Source of the DNA: Malachius bipustulatus
Taxonomy: Eukaryota; Arthropoda; Insecta; Coleoptera; Melyridae
Direction of reading: 5' to 3'
Assembly: GCA_910589415.1 (NCBI GenBank)
Contig: OU342631.1
Coordinates: forward strand, 9,982,001-10,046,000
DNA: 64,000 bases
Made by a program: the position numbers and the translations under genes. Under the pieces are notes generated by a model that saw nothing but the letters and a program-made list of their open reading frames with translations, was not told the DNA's origin and searched no databases. Shown piece by piece: positions 12,101-24,879 of this stretch. Position 1 is the stretch's first letter, and each line of letters opens with the position of its first letter.

Positions 12101-13648
12101 CGTTCTTGTGATAAATGATAAATGTACATTTTTTGTTTTTTTCACTTGTTTATAACTCATGATAACCCCTCAATCTGAATTCCAATGGTAAAAACCACCC
12201 AAATATTCAGGATGTTTCTGTTAAAATAACGAATTATGTAGTATTAGGTGTGAACTTTCGGTCCAATTTTTATGTTTTTAAGTCTCTAGGGGCTGTTTGG
12301 GACATCTATAGTCCCAATATTACGTAAACGAGACCGGGGAACTTTGTGACTTTTTGGGTTCTTTTTGAGATACCATCAGTAGATATGGCTTAAAGAATTG
12401 TTAATAGTTTTACTGAGAATAGCCTGCATGCAGTTCCAGATATCGTCTTTGATGCATCGTTGAAGATTAACTTGTGGTATTGGAAACTTGGAAACTTGAT
12501 GCGATTATTTGTTTAAAGTTGTTTAAAATCTCATTTGGGAAAATCTTTGTGAAGTGCTCTAAGACTTTCTAAGAATTTCGCAGATGTTGCTGCGAGTTGC
12601 TTTCTTCGGGGAGGTATAGAGAGAAGAGAGAAAGCATTGTAAGTTTACCACAGGACTTGTTTAAGAGAAACGTGTGTTACAAAGATTTTTTACGTCTTGA
12701 AAAGTTGCTTTTAGATATATCCGTTTTCATAGAGCTCAAAAATTAAGGGATGTAAACCATTTTTAAACAATTTTAAACAATGTAAACAAGCCTGAGCTAA
12801 TTTTTCTTATTTAAGAAATGATAAGTTGTTAAAATAATAGTGTGTTTGTGTAGAGGGTTTGTTCGACCTCGGAGAACTAGCTCCATTAACCAAAGAACCA
12901 AAAAAAAACTTTTATAGGTTTGATTGATTAAGGTCCGAGAAGGCAGGGATTAAAAAAAATGATGTACCTACCTAATTTCATTGCAACTTGGTGTAATTAT
13001 TGTATATGTAGCAATATCCATGCACAATTATTATTATTAGTTTAAAATACTTTAAAAAATTCTATGGAACCAATTATAATAACAGATTAGATTTTACCAA
13101 CTTCACATTCACAATCCTCCTAACTATCGTATAATTAGCGGTGAAAGACCTCATTATTCAAGCCATATTACTAATTGGAAGTATGCTCTCTAAAGTTACC
13201 CAATCGAATCTTTTAATTATTGCAAAATTAAGGTGATTCAAACCATTTTGCGGGTAATTAATTCTTGAATAATATTTTTATTTGTTAAGATAGTTTTTAT
13301 AACAAATCCATTATTACATAATATAATAACTACTATGACCCCAGTCACTTTATATAAACGTCCCCTCGCTTTCATGCAAAAATATTCATACAACCATTAT
13401 CCTTCACCCCATCTGGCAATAATAATAAGTATAGGATTCTTATTAACTCCAAAACACGCACGTGCCTCTATCAAAGTATGCATTGTAATTACCACCCCTG
13501 CTGGAACACATGACGCGCCCACACAGCAACAAATGTTACAATTTAATTTAACACACCCTCAACATTCAACTCAACACCTGTAGCAATTATTATAGCTGAA
13601 ATAACTTAACTCATGCAGGATAAAATCTCATAAAAAATTCCATTTCAG
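12101..13648 (+). other. Homeobox-gene intron, 3' part
   Basis: AT-rich intron sequence ending in the acceptor TTCCATTTCAG (to 13648). The 82-codon frame at 13335-13583 shows no conserved motif and is probably chance. Intron enhancers are possible but cannot be read directly. Confidence 0.5.
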
Positions 13649-14354
13649 GACAACATTCACAGCGTTCCAACTGGAGGAATTGGAGAGAGCTTTCGAACGA
13701 GCTCCCTACCCAGACGTTTTTGCCAGAGAAGAGCTCGCGCTGAAGCTGAATCTCTCCGAGTCCCGAGTGCAGGTCTGGTTCCAGAACCGAAGAGCCAAGT
13801 GGCGAAAACGCGAGCCACCCCGCAAGACCGGATACATCAGTTCCAATTCGCCCAGCTCGACGATTCCGGCGAACTTCAGCAACACCATTAGTCCCTTCAC
13901 GCAAGCGAACACCTTGACCTCAACAGCACCCGTTGATTCTTGGAGCTATCAGCCTTCGTACGATTTAGGCACTCACTTAAATCTTCTTAATTCGCCGTCC
14001 GGGGCCTACGCCACCGGATTTGGGTCCACCCAAAACGGATACTCCTACGTGCTCAATTCTCACGAAAACCAATTGTTCGGGACCCAGATGAGGGGACACG
14101 AATATCCGGCACCCATGGCAAGTCAGAGTCCCCCTCTCGGGCGAGAATACAGCATGCTGCAGACCCATTCTCCGACGACGGACGAAAATTCAATAGGTGC
14201 TAAGATAGAATTTGTAAATCACACTTTGAATGGATCGCCGGAGAGATACGGTAATATTTCTCCGAAGTATGATTTCCACGATGACGGGAGGATCAAAGAT
14301 CAGATTAAGAGCGAGAATCAGTCCTATGTTACATTGCCGCCTTTTCTGAATTAA
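13649..14354 (+). CDS. repo: Repo-like homeobox transcription factor, exon 2 (homeodomain and C-terminus)
   Basis: Continues exon 1 in phase 2. The homeodomain spans residues 146-205. It has F8, L16, F20, W48-F49-Q50-N51 and R53, with Gln at position 50, the mark of a paired-like (not Paired-type Ser50) class. The segment [18 protein letters not shown] and the flank EPPRKTGYI fit the Repo family closely as I recall it. There is no paired domain. After the homeodomain come Ser/Thr/Pro-rich and Asn-rich low-complexity stretches and the end YVTLPPFLN. By family the protein binds DNA in glial nuclei. Other Q50 paired-like factors (Prop, Drgx, Arx) are less good fits because their homeodomain arms differ. 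A comparison with insect Repo proteins would settle the symbol. Confidence 0.88.
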
Positions 14355-14766
14355 CGCCGGATATTATCATTTTTTGTTTGTATTGTTGTTATAGGTAGCT
14401 TAACACTATGATGCCATTTTAATAGTCTGAGCTGTAGTCAAAATGATGTAAAAAGTAGGATTAATTAGTTTCATTTTAAATACTTAATAATAACTATTAT
14501 AAAATACAAATAATGTACAGTAAGAGCTTAATAAGTGAGCTTAAGAAGTGTATGCAAATATTTTCGTGTTAGTCAAATCTTTTGACTTCTCCAGGAGGGA
14601 GGTCAATTTTTTTTAATTCTGATTTTTCTTCATTAATATTGTTTGGCAAAAAGCTTCATTCAGTTTAATTTATTTGATTTAAAAAGGATGCCTTTCTTGG
14701 TAAACATTTTCGCAATATATGGATGTTATTAACATGTCAGTAATGTCAATTGCTTAAAAAAATAAA
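14355..14766 (+). other. 3' untranslated region and polyadenylation signal of the repo-like gene
   Basis: AT-rich tail downstream of TAA at 14352-14354. The first clear AATAAA is at 14761-14766, about 410 bp after the stop, giving a plausible transcript end near 14785. Confidence 0.45.
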
Positions 14767-14879
14767 ACAGGGACGTTGTTCTCAATATTTGGCACCTTTA
14801 ATTCAACCTCTAGGCTGCTAAGAGATAGGTACAATAATTATATTCAGCTCGGTGAAGTTGGAACCCCAAAGTATGCTAA

Positions 14880-16465
14880 TTTTTATAAAATGCACACGAC
14901 GTTTATCCACGATTTGTCCGCGTTTGTCCAACCAAAATTTTCTTTTATCCACCTTCCAAAAAAAGTTATGCCAAAATTTAAAAAAAATTGATACCCCCAT
15001 TAACATGTTCATTAAATTTCAAACGGCATTCGTTAAATTCGTCCAAGGTTTGTCCACGTTTTCCATCTGAAATTGTCGTTTGTTCACCCTCTCCTTAAAG
15101 AAATCGTCAGCAGCATAAAATGGGGATTTCTATAAAATTCAAACGGCATTCGGTTGTCCACGATTTGTCTAACCAAATTTTTCGTTTGTCCACCCTCTCA
15201 AAAAATTACGACCAAATTAAAGAAAATTGACATTAGCACCCTCCCCTCATGAACAGATTTATTTCATTTTCAAATGTCGTTTGTTCAAGATTTGTCCACG
15301 GTTCCACTTGAAATTTTCCTTTGTTACCCCTCTCTTCCCTCAAAGCAATTTTATGGCCAAATAAAAAAAGTTGACAGCAGCATAATATTATGTTGATTTT
15401 TACCAAATTCAAACGATATTTGTTTGTCCACGATTTGTCCATGTTTGTTAAACCAAAATTTTCGTTTGTACATTCTCTAAAAAAAAATTATCACCAAATT
15501 ATAGAAAATTTACATGAGCACCCCCCCCTCCCCCCATGAAAAAATTTAATTAGTTTTCAAACGGCATTCGTGTGTCCACGGCTTGTCCACTGTTTTCACC
15601 TGAAATTTTCGTTTGTCCACATCTCCCACAAAGAAAATTTATGAACAAATAAAAAATTTTGACCGCAGCATAAAATGGATGTTTTCATCAAATTCAAACG
15701 GTATTCGTTTGTCCACGATTTGTCCATGTTTGTCCAACCAAAATTTTTGTTTGTTCCCCCTCTCTTTAAAGAAAATTTAAGACCAAAGAAAAAAAGTTGA
15801 GAGCAGCATAAAATGGGGATTTTTATCCAATTCAAACGGCATTCGTTTGTCCACGATTTTTCCATGTTTGTTAATCAAAATTTTCGTTTGTCCACCCTCT
15901 CAAAAAAAAAAAAAAATACGACTAAATTGAAGATAAAGGACCCCCCCCCCCACATGATCAGATTTAATTAATTTTCAAACGGCCTTCGTATGTCCACGGT
16001 TTTTCTACGTTTTCAGCTTGAAATTTCAGTTTGTCCCCACCCCCCTCGTCAAAGAAAATTTATGAACAAATAAAAAAAGTTAACAGCAGCATAAAATGTG
16101 GATTTTTATAAAATTTAAAGGGCATTCGTTTGTCCACGATTTGTCCATGTTTGTTAAACTAAAATTTTCGTTTGTCTACCCTCCCAAAAAATTTACGACC
16201 AAATTAAAGACAATTGACATGAGCTTTTTTTGTCGGAGGGAGGGGACTTTTTTTAGGAGGGGACTTAAAAAAAATTTATAACCATATAAAAAAAGTTGAC
16301 ACCAGCATAAGATCCGGATTTCTATAAAATTCAAACGGCATTCGTTTGTCCACCCTCTCAAAAAAAAATTAAAGAAAATTGACATAAGCGCACCCCCATG
16401 AACAGATTTCATTAATTTTCAAAAGGAATTCGTTTGTCCACGGTTGTCCAACCAAAATTTACAAC
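14880..16465. repeat. Tandem array of ~280-bp compound units
   Basis: Blocks TTCAAACGGCATTCGTTTGT, CCACGATTTGTCCATGTTTG, AAATTTTCGTTTGTCCACCC and GACAGCAGCATAAAATGG recur in the same order. The last of these lies near 15108, 15374, 15661, 15800, 16081 and 16296. Each unit has two related halves (one with CCACGATTTGTCC, the other with CCACGGTTTGTCCACG). All open frames here are repeat-derived. C-runs between units (near 15530 and 15945) vary in length. Confidence 0.85.
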
Positions 16466-17020
16466 CTAAACTGATAATTAATTATGTACCTACAGATAAA
16501 AATTAGACAGTATCTGGCCCTGAGAACTTCCGGCTGCATTTTCTTCAATACTGGAATGCTTATGCATAAGTGTGATACATGTAAAAGTCTCTTGGTTAGT
16601 CTCCTTTGTCTATCCACTGGAGAAAATGAGAAAATGGAATGTGAAAGGAAGAGTAATCAACAAAAATAATACACAAAGAATACACAAAGAGTACACAAAA
16701 AAAAAAGAAGAAAGAAAGAATAAACAAGAAAAAAAAAAAGAAACCGTTTGGATTTTACAAGAAACGTTTGGCTCTTCTATATATTTTTTTTAATTTGTAT
16801 TTAATTTAAGTTTTTTTAAACACATTACCTATGTGGACAAACGTATTCTGTTTGAAAATTAATGAAATATGTTTAAATGTTGTAATTTTTTTTTAAATTT
16901 TGCCGTAATTACTTTTTTTGCAGGACGGATAAACGAAACTTTTGGTTGGAGAAATGTAGACAAATCGTGGACAATGAAACCGTTTTTTTTTTTTATAAAA
17001 ATTCGCACAATGGTGCACTT
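16466..17020. other. Array flank with an inverted remnant of the unit
   Basis: A purine-rich stretch at 16670-16750 (AAGAAAGAAAG type) is followed by inverted pieces of the array unit at 16830-16980 (GTGGACAAACGTATTCTG; GACAAATCGTGGACAA). The array therefore ends in opposite orientation. No gene. Confidence 0.5.
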
Positions 17021-19600
17021 TAAAACTGCACATTGTTGAATGGTTAAGTTGTCAAGAAATTGAAGTTGAAGCTATATTTTTTTAATTTTATTTAAATTTG
17101 AATAAGTTAATCAATTCCCAGGAAATTGCATTGTTTTATTATTACAATAATGGTCCATGAGAATTAATTAACTTTGCAGGCTCAATTACTCTAGATCGAG
17201 AACTTATTACCTACTATATGAAAAATTGTTTCAAGATCTTGTATGATTTATTTATAGTTTTCAATTAAAATGAAAAAATACCTATTAAAAGTGAATTGTT
17301 AAAATTATTAAAAAATGTTAAATCAAAAATCATTACCTACTTAATTCAACTTATTGTTTCATGTTATTTTTTAACAACCAAATTTCTACATATTACCTAT
17401 AGAACGATAAAAACTCTATAAGATTTACCAAAACAAGAATAAAATAGTTGTCAAAAGTGTTAGAGATTAGACCTTTTCCTTCAATTAAAAATATAATTAA
17501 TTAAATATTTATACAGTTTTAAGCAGCTTAGTCCAGTGGGCCTTTTCAATCTTGTATATGTATTTAATTTTATACATACATTTGTTATTATGTAACGATT
17601 TTTTTATGCACTGCTGTTTATGCATTAAAATTCATAAATCAGAAAAAATCATTAACGCATTCATGTAGGTATTCATACGTACGTACATATACATAAATGT
17701 ACTTCAAATCGATTTGCTTTTGTGTTATACAATATAATAATAATGTAGATGATACTTTTTCCTGTGTAAATACCTATGCATTATAAATTAATTAACTTTA
17801 GGGACACAAAAATGCAATTCATTCATGTAATTTCTTCACACTAATTTATGAGTCGTTTATCATTTGTATTATATTGTGTGAGTATTTTTTAGGATTACTG
17901 TACCTATACCTATACCTATGTTTTAACTATAGGAGATTTTACATCTATAATAATAAGGCAAAGGTACCTACTATTATTTACATAAAATACAAGCCAATCA
18001 ATACATCGAAATAATTTTGTTCAAGTATTTTTCAGGATCTCATATAATAAAATTTTCTGATATATTTAGTTTATTGTTATTATTTTGTAGGATAAACGTT
18101 TTTGTAAATATAATAATATGAGGCTAGGTTACCAAAGATATGTATGTATTATAATTTGTATCAAATTACACACCTTAGTTTAATAAATCATTGTATAATA
18201 ATTATTATTAAATCTGTTATTAAGTAGGTAGGTACATACCTAATAGATGATTAAAGTAATGTACATATTTATATAAAAAGAGATTCTCCAGATCAATTAT
18301 TGGCATTCTAGAAAAGCCTTATTTTGTAAATTGAAGTGAATTTTATGTGCCATATAAGTATAAACCTGTTACCAGAAATAATTCATTTTACCTATTAATT
18401 AATTAATTATGCAAATGTAATTATTAAATTTTGTAAGAATATATTATAATATACAGATTGATCATATTTTTAATATAAGCTTTTTAATAAACATGATTTT
18501 TATAAAGATAAAAAAAATGTATGTTAATATTAACCTTATCAACCTCTTTCGAACAAATGTCAATTAAAAATTAAACGATTACTGCTGTCAAGAATATGAA
18601 GTTTCCTATGTCAAGATTAATAATAATAATTAAACTTTGAATTTAGGCTGAAAAAATGGAAATCTCTAAACTATATTTTTAGAAAATTATTTACAGAAAG
18701 CTTTAATTTTTTTTATCATATTGCAGACTTATTATCATATTAATACATATTAAGACAAACGGAAAACGTAAGTTGAAATTGAGATATTCATGAAAATTTG
18801 GGATCAATAAGCTCATTTTACAGGGACATCTGTTCGACTTAAGCTTTTTTGAATTTTAAGGGTTCCCCTTTGCAAAAAATTTAAATAAAAATGCAAATTA
18901 AAGCAATTCAATCTCAATCGATGGAAATCTTATTACCTAGTTAAGTAGAATAAATCCTGTAACATTTGGAAGCATAATTTATGATTTCTATCAATTTTTA
19001 AACCCTTTGAATCGATCGACAAAAACGAAACAATTGTTTTTTGTCTCTCTCAAATATTAAATCGCACATGAACATTGCTCAAAAAATTTGTTTTTTCTGC
19101 GACGGGCTAAAAGTGTGCCCTTTTTTCCCCGTTAACAGGTAGAAAAATGCCTCATTATTATGAGCTGCATCATATCGGGGAAATAAATGAATTAGCAGGG
19201 AAATAAATGAGTACTTATTTCCCCGAAATGGCGGCTTAGGTATAGCTACTATTAACACTCAGATATCATTAAATTTATATCAAATATACGTAAAGGAAAG
19301 TATTATCCAAATGGCAATTATTATTAAGGGAATTTTCATAATAATCACTATCCATATTATTAAATTCACTCATCGAAAACTAACAAGAATCTTTGCAAAA
19401 CTGTCTTCAATTTTAATTACATTAATATGACGTTTATGTAATAATTAAATCGTTTCGTTACCCAGGCAACGTCAATTACGATAAAAGACAGTTTGAAAAT
19501 CCAAGTTTAACATAAATCATTTTTCCGACATAATTTTCAGTTATCTAACTACGTTTTTCGACATTCTAACACTGATATTTCTTCTCGCAGAAAAAAATTG
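17021..19600. other. Very AT-rich intergenic DNA
   Basis: About 2.6 kb without any frame above chance length. Tracts of TAATTAAT and short TACCTA repeats dominate. A small inverted pair CGGGGAAATAAATGA/TTATTTCCCCG sits at about 19175-19225. No gene seen. Confidence 0.5.
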
Positions 19601-19731
19601 TATATTACACACGAGAAAAAAGTGCGATTTTAGCTCTCGATGTGTTTGTCCCCTCCGCTAAACGCGTCGGGGACGAAATCACATCTCGAGCTAAAATCTA
19701 TCACTTTTTTCTCTTGTATAATAAATAACTA
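19601..19731. mobile_element. ~130-bp hairpin MITE
   Basis: ACACGAGAAAAAAGTGCGAT and TTTTAGCTCTCGATGTG on the left are mirrored by CACATCTCGAGCTAAAATCT and ATCACTTTTTTCTCTTGT on the right. Only about 20 bp (CCCCTCCGCTAAACGCG) lies between the arms. It would form one near-complete stem and is non-coding. The class is not determined. Confidence 0.7.
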
Positions 19732-21150
19732 TTATTATTGCTTATGATATAATTTATTGATTCTCTGTGAATTTTCAACCCTTAAAAACCACCCCTCATC
19801 TTGAAATCAATGGAAAAATTATTGTTTAACAGCTTTATAATTATTGTTTCAATTGTGCAATAAAAATCTTACGTATGTACTGATTATTATTATAATTTTG
19901 ATGATATTTTAATACATAATATTAAAACAATAAGTGAACAATTTATTTTTGTACTTACTACGTACCTAAATATGATATTACAGATACAAAATACAAAAAG
20001 GTCATGAATAGGTGTTACAAGCTTAAAGGGCATGTTGGAAATGCAGAAATAGGCGAAACATTTTATATTTTTTGAATATCTTGAAAATGGCTGATCAGAA
20101 TAAGTCGAATTTTTTTACAGTTGTACTAATTGTAGAAGTACATGGTCTAATACTAATTTTTTATTAAATAATTTCTAAGCCACTGACTTAAATGCAAATT
20201 TGTTATTTATCTTAAGTTTTTGTTGTTTTCAAGTACTATTTTCAAGATATTTCTCTAGAAAAATGCGATTGGTTTTTTTACGATAACTCCGTTATTTTTT
20301 ATGTTATTGGCTCCATTCAAAAATCATTTTGAAGGTAATTTTAAGGGCCACAAGATCATCTAAATATTTACTTTTTAAAACCATTCATTTTTAAAACGTA
20401 AAGGGTTAAAGGGCCCGAGTGAGCTGATCCTCACAATAAAATTTAAACTTCTAAACGTTCATGTCTCGATTGATTTTTATCCCACAGAAATAAAGAAAAA
20501 CTCATAATTATTGTTAGGAAAAAACCTAAATTTTTATTTTCTGTCAATTTTTACCTATATTTAGTAGTTTTAGAGTTACCTATTATGAAAAAAAACATTT
20601 TTAAGGATATTTAAAAAAATTTGTTTTATTTATAAATCGTACGAAGTTAAAAAAATAAGCATCCTAAACGGGTCAAAGTTTTTGAGCTCATTTCTTATAC
20701 TAAAATAAAGTAAATCCTACAGGGATTTCTATAAATTTCAATTTTGATGGAAATAGCGTAGGGTTTCTCAGTTTTTGTTAACAAAATCGAGAATCCCATC
20801 TTATTTTGTCACTTTTATGTCACTTTTATTACATTACAACACCCGACATTCATAAAATCCACAGCTGCCTGTCAAAAAACAGCACAAAGCATTCACGGAT
20901 CTTTATTTCGATCTTTACTCGTAAATTATGAAAATGTAAGTTTTCATGAATCATCATATGAGTGCCAGAATGTTGATACGTGAAAAATTTTGATTATTGT
21001 TTTCTTGAAACAACTATATTTACTCAAAAAAGTGGACTAATGTGGATTTTCCACTACCAGTAAAGATATTCCGGATATTCTAATGCAGTTCCAAATTAAA
21101 ATCGTCTTATTTGTTGTTGTAAATGCTGAAAACCAAATTACCGAATAGTA
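19732..21150. other. Intergenic, no gene recognised
   Basis: AT-rich, with only short frames lacking motifs. Confidence 0.45.
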
Positions 21151-22583
21151 TACAGGGTGCACCATACCTATATCCTTCTCTACAGGATGATCCCGAAATG
21201 GCGGACACGGAATACAGGGTGTTGTAGAGGATGTTCAGAAAGACTGTAAATTTAAAACAAAAATGGGTTCCTCAGCTTCGTTGCCGAGATATAGGGTGTC
21301 CTTTTTCTAAAATTTAAATCGAAATGGCGGTCAAATTTAAACAACCTCCACTGGAAAAACACATGGTTTCACATAACAATAACGATAGTGTTTGCTTTTT
21401 ATTATTTTTATTACCGGGAACGGAATTACAGGCATTCAAAGTTTACCTATTCCCTGTGTTCAGCAAAATTTTTCAATGTGGCATCGTTGTTCGAATTCGA
21501 GATTTTGAATAATCTTATCGAATTTGTATCCGCGCAACGATTATTGTTTTAAAGCTTTGTTGTGTTTTCATTTCATATGATTCCATGGTAACATCTATCT
21601 GGGTATTGTAGACCTACACATTATTTTTCTGCCTGAAGAATGGTATATCCAGTTCAGTGTTGTGACTTTATTTTCCACAAAAGTGGTCATATCTTCTTAA
21701 GGGAGCCATACTGGAGAAAACAGTAAATACAACTTAGAATCTTTATTCCACAATATAGATGCTGTGGTGCTGTCCGTGTCCGCCATTTCGGGATCACCCT
21801 GTATACATATTACATATAATTTTTGTAGGCTTACGTAAGTCGTCAAAAGCTATCCATTTGACATTACAAAAATTTTCAAAGCCGACTAGATCTCAGAGTT
21901 TTCATAGCCAATTTTCGTTTTTCTTATGGCCGACATATTGTTTTTTTATGTTGTTCGGTATAAAAAATATCATAAAAACTAAAAATTGTTAAACTTCAAA
22001 AACTAAATTAAAAAAATTTTCTATACAAAAAAGACAACTTTTTATACCGGAATTTCATAGATAAATTAAAAAACCATAAAGCAAGCACTATTTCGGCGTA
22101 TTTTACAAATGTTGACGTTTTTCGACGATTTTTTTTAGGTTTTTCTTTGAAAAAAAGAAGAATAAAAATTTAAATTTTTTTTTTGAAGTTTATTAATTTT
22201 TGGTTTCCGTTATTTTTGCATATCGAACGACATAAAAAAATAATATGGCGGCCATAAGAAAAACGAAAGTTGACTGTGAAAACTCTTGGATCTAGTCGGC
22301 CTTGAAAATTTTTGTAATGCCAGATGTGTAGCCCTTGAGGATCTATGTGAGCCTACAAAAAATTATTTATTAATTTCCAATAATAAGAAAGATATGGCAA
22401 AAATAAGAAATCTCAATTTTTCAGTTTTTTCAGGATATTTCAGGAACGGTCACAGATATCTTGTATGTCTTGACGGGTTCGAAATGGCGACAAAACTGCA
22501 TCTTTTCTCTAATTTAACCGACCCTGTATCTCTTAGCGTTCAGAAGATAGCAATATAGAGAAGGATATATGGTGCACGCTGTA
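21151..22583. mobile_element. TIR element carrying a second, nested TIR element
   Basis: The outer ends TACAGGGTGCACCATACC (21151) and GGTGCACGCTGTA (ending 22583) are inverted repeats that share ATATCCTTCTC inward. Internal arms at about 21815-21970 are mirrored at 22205-22370 (GGCGGCCATAAGAAAAACG and its approximate inverse). These arms relate it to the element at 2.5-3.6 kb. An inner element at 21181-21803 interrupts it. Non-coding. Confidence 0.7.
21181..21803. mobile_element. Nested MITE with 30-bp TIRs
   Basis: TACAGGATGATCCCGAAATG at 21181 (repeat continues to 21210) is matched by CATTTCGGGATCACCCTGTA ending at 21803, with a single mismatch over 30 bp. It lies immediately inside the left end of the outer element. 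The frame at 21324-21512 shows no transposase motif. Confidence 0.75.
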
Positions 22584-22970
22584 TAGAAGAGTATCTAACA
22601 ACTGAATTGATGAATGGTGTATTTCAAGGCCATCAACAATCTCATGCACTCAAGATGCCACTAACTGTTTAACATAATTTTAGAGTCACTCTGAAAAGAG
22701 GATTGTCGGTTTTTGGTGGGGTTTTTTCCAAAACCACATCAGAACCAGGATGTCAACATCTCATAGGTAGTACCTAGGTGCATATGTCCCATTCAAATTT
22801 TCTGTGCCTATGAATGGAATGATTTTTTTTCACTATTGAATTATTGTTAAAACAAGATACGTGACTAAGCAAACTTTTTAGGAAACGTAAATTTTTATTC
22901 TCAATTGAAAGAACATAATGTAAGTAACTTTATATTGACCTATTCATTATTAATTAGACAGGAAACAAAA
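22584..22970. other. Intergenic, nothing recognised
   Basis: Short AT-rich stretch between two repeats. No gene. Confidence 0.4.
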
Positions 22971-22974
22971 AAAT

Positions 22975-23290
22975 AGCGTTTTTTCAAAAATTCGTAACGT
23001 TGTCATTTTTTGAGGCGTGGTGGAACCTCTTTGCGAGAGAGTCGATATTGATAGGTACTTCTTGTATACTAAACCCAGCAGACGTTGTCGGATAATTAGT
23101 TTTCCCGTAATTGCAATTAGAAGTTCTTGATACCATATTTTGCAGCGAGGCTGGACGTCTGCTGCTGGAGGTCGTCCGATTCGAATTTGTCAAACGTATT
23201 TGGAAAGAAGAAGTCTTCGGCTATAAGATGTCGTCAATCTTCATTTTCCATTTAAATGCTGAAAAGGGGTAATAGTATTTTTTGATAATG
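22975..23290. repeat. Single arm of a dispersed foldback family
   Basis: Blocks AAAATTCGTAACGTTG, GCGAGAGAGTCGATATTGAT, GGATAATTAGTTTTC and GTAATTGCAATTAGAAGTTC match, in the same order, the left arm of the element at 59480-60215. Only one arm is obvious here, so this is a truncated or solo copy. Confidence 0.65.
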
Positions 23291-23760
23291 TTTGGGTGCA
23301 GTTTTTACTTCTTTCTTAGCATTTAAATGGCAAACGAAGTTTGAAGTTTTTTAAATACATACCGCTATATATTTCTTTTTTTTAGGGGGGCGGATAGGGA
23401 CAAAGGATTTTTCTCTTGAAAATGGACCGACTGGGTTGTTTCAGCCCACATTTTCTTCGCATTTTTCATATTTTAATTCTCTATAGTTCGTTCTTTGGGA
23501 CCATTTAGATTACCCCATCAGTTTCTCTTTTATAAGCAAGAAATTACCAAAAAATGCAATTTTTTGCAAAAAATTATCAATAAAAAAAAGAAATCGGTAC
23601 ACTCAAGTAAAATGAACAAAAATTTTTAAATTAATTAATTGCGTAGTAATTAACCGTTTCATAAACCATTGAATCCGTGCAATTAAATTAAATAAAGTGG
23701 ACCATGTTGCCATTGCTAAATTACGCTTCGATAGAGAATGCTCTTATTCAGGCCCGTCTT
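23291..23760. other. Intergenic, nothing recognised
   Basis: No gene-like frame. AT-rich. Confidence 0.4.
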
Positions 23761-24636
23761 TATACAGTGTGACCCATTTGTTCTTGAAACACCCTGTAGA
23801 ATCTTAATTTATGGTGCGATTTTGAAAAAAATTCTTTTAAACCATAGAGCTTGATAAACTATATTTTGGGAGCAAAAAGCGTCTCATTCCTACAATATCC
23901 AGGGCCTACTAGATCAGTGTTTACTTGTAAAATCTCAAAAATTCATATTAGCGATTTTTTTAGAAAAAAATTGGGCACGCCACGGGATTCACCAGCCCTC
24001 AAAACGGTACTGTACCAAATTTTATTGGAAATGTCAGAGTAAAAAGGATCTTGTAGTTATTTTAAAAATTCATAATAATACTCCGAATTTTCATAAATTA
24101 ATTTGAAAAAGGACAATAGCTATCATAAGTAAAAATTAAAATTAAAAAAAAGTAAAAATAAAAATAAAAAAAAATAAAAAAAAAATAAAAAAAAATAAAT
24201 AAATAAATAAAAAATTATAATTAAAAAATTAAAGTACCTACATTATCACCAACTAGATGTACAATTTCTATTTTGTCTCTCTTGACCTTTTCGAATAAAT
24301 TAATGAAAATTCGGAGTTCTATTATGAATTTCTAAAATAACTGCAAGATCCTTATTACTCTGACATTTCCAATAAAATTTAGTACAGTACCGTTTTGAGG
24401 GCTGGTGAATCCAGTAGCGTGCACAGTTTTTTTCTAAAAAAATCGCTAATATGAATTTTTGAGATTTTACAAGTAAACACTGATCTAGTAGGCCTTGGAT
24501 TTTGTAGGAATGAGACGCTTTTTGCTCCCAAAATATAGTTTATCAAGCTCTATGGTTTAAAAGAAATTTCTTTAAAATCGCACCATAAATTAAGATTCTA
24601 CAGGGTGTTTCAAGAACAAATGGGTCACACTGTATA
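23761..24636. mobile_element. Foldback element with ~345-bp arms
   Basis: TATACAGTGTGACCCATTTG at 23761 is mirrored by CAAATGGGTCACACTGTATA ending at 24636. The match continues almost unbroken to about 24105 and 24295. Internal marks include AAATATAGTTTATCAAGCTC and CTGATCTAGTAGGCC. The spacer (24120-24240) is an AAAATAAAAA-type run. TATA at both edges fits a TA target duplication. Non-coding. Confidence 0.88.
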
Positions 24637-24870
24637 TTTGGCGCCCCTCTTTGAAGACCCGATGACTAGCTGGAGTGGGACAATGGCGATTTCTGGATTG
24701 TAAAAATTATTACAGTGTAGATACCATCATTAATTCCCTAAAGCAGTAAACCGCTATGGAATAAGTCAAAAATCACATATTATAAATATAAATGTATACA
24801 TACAAACAAAACGAGTAAAAAACAATGCAATACAATAAAGCTAGCTTCATAAAATAACACATAGATAAAG
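24637..24870. other. Intergenic, nothing recognised
   Basis: Short stretch between the foldback element and a LINE remnant. No gene. Confidence 0.35.
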
Positions 24871-24879
24871 AGATTGGAG

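Noticed and set aside
13335..13583. 82-codon frame near the 3' end of the homeobox intron
   Set aside because: No recognisable motif or signal, and it lies in intron sequence. Best explained as chance.
14776..16412. Numerous 60-90-codon frames on both strands
   Set aside because: All arise from the ~280-bp tandem array and repeat the same peptide fragments.
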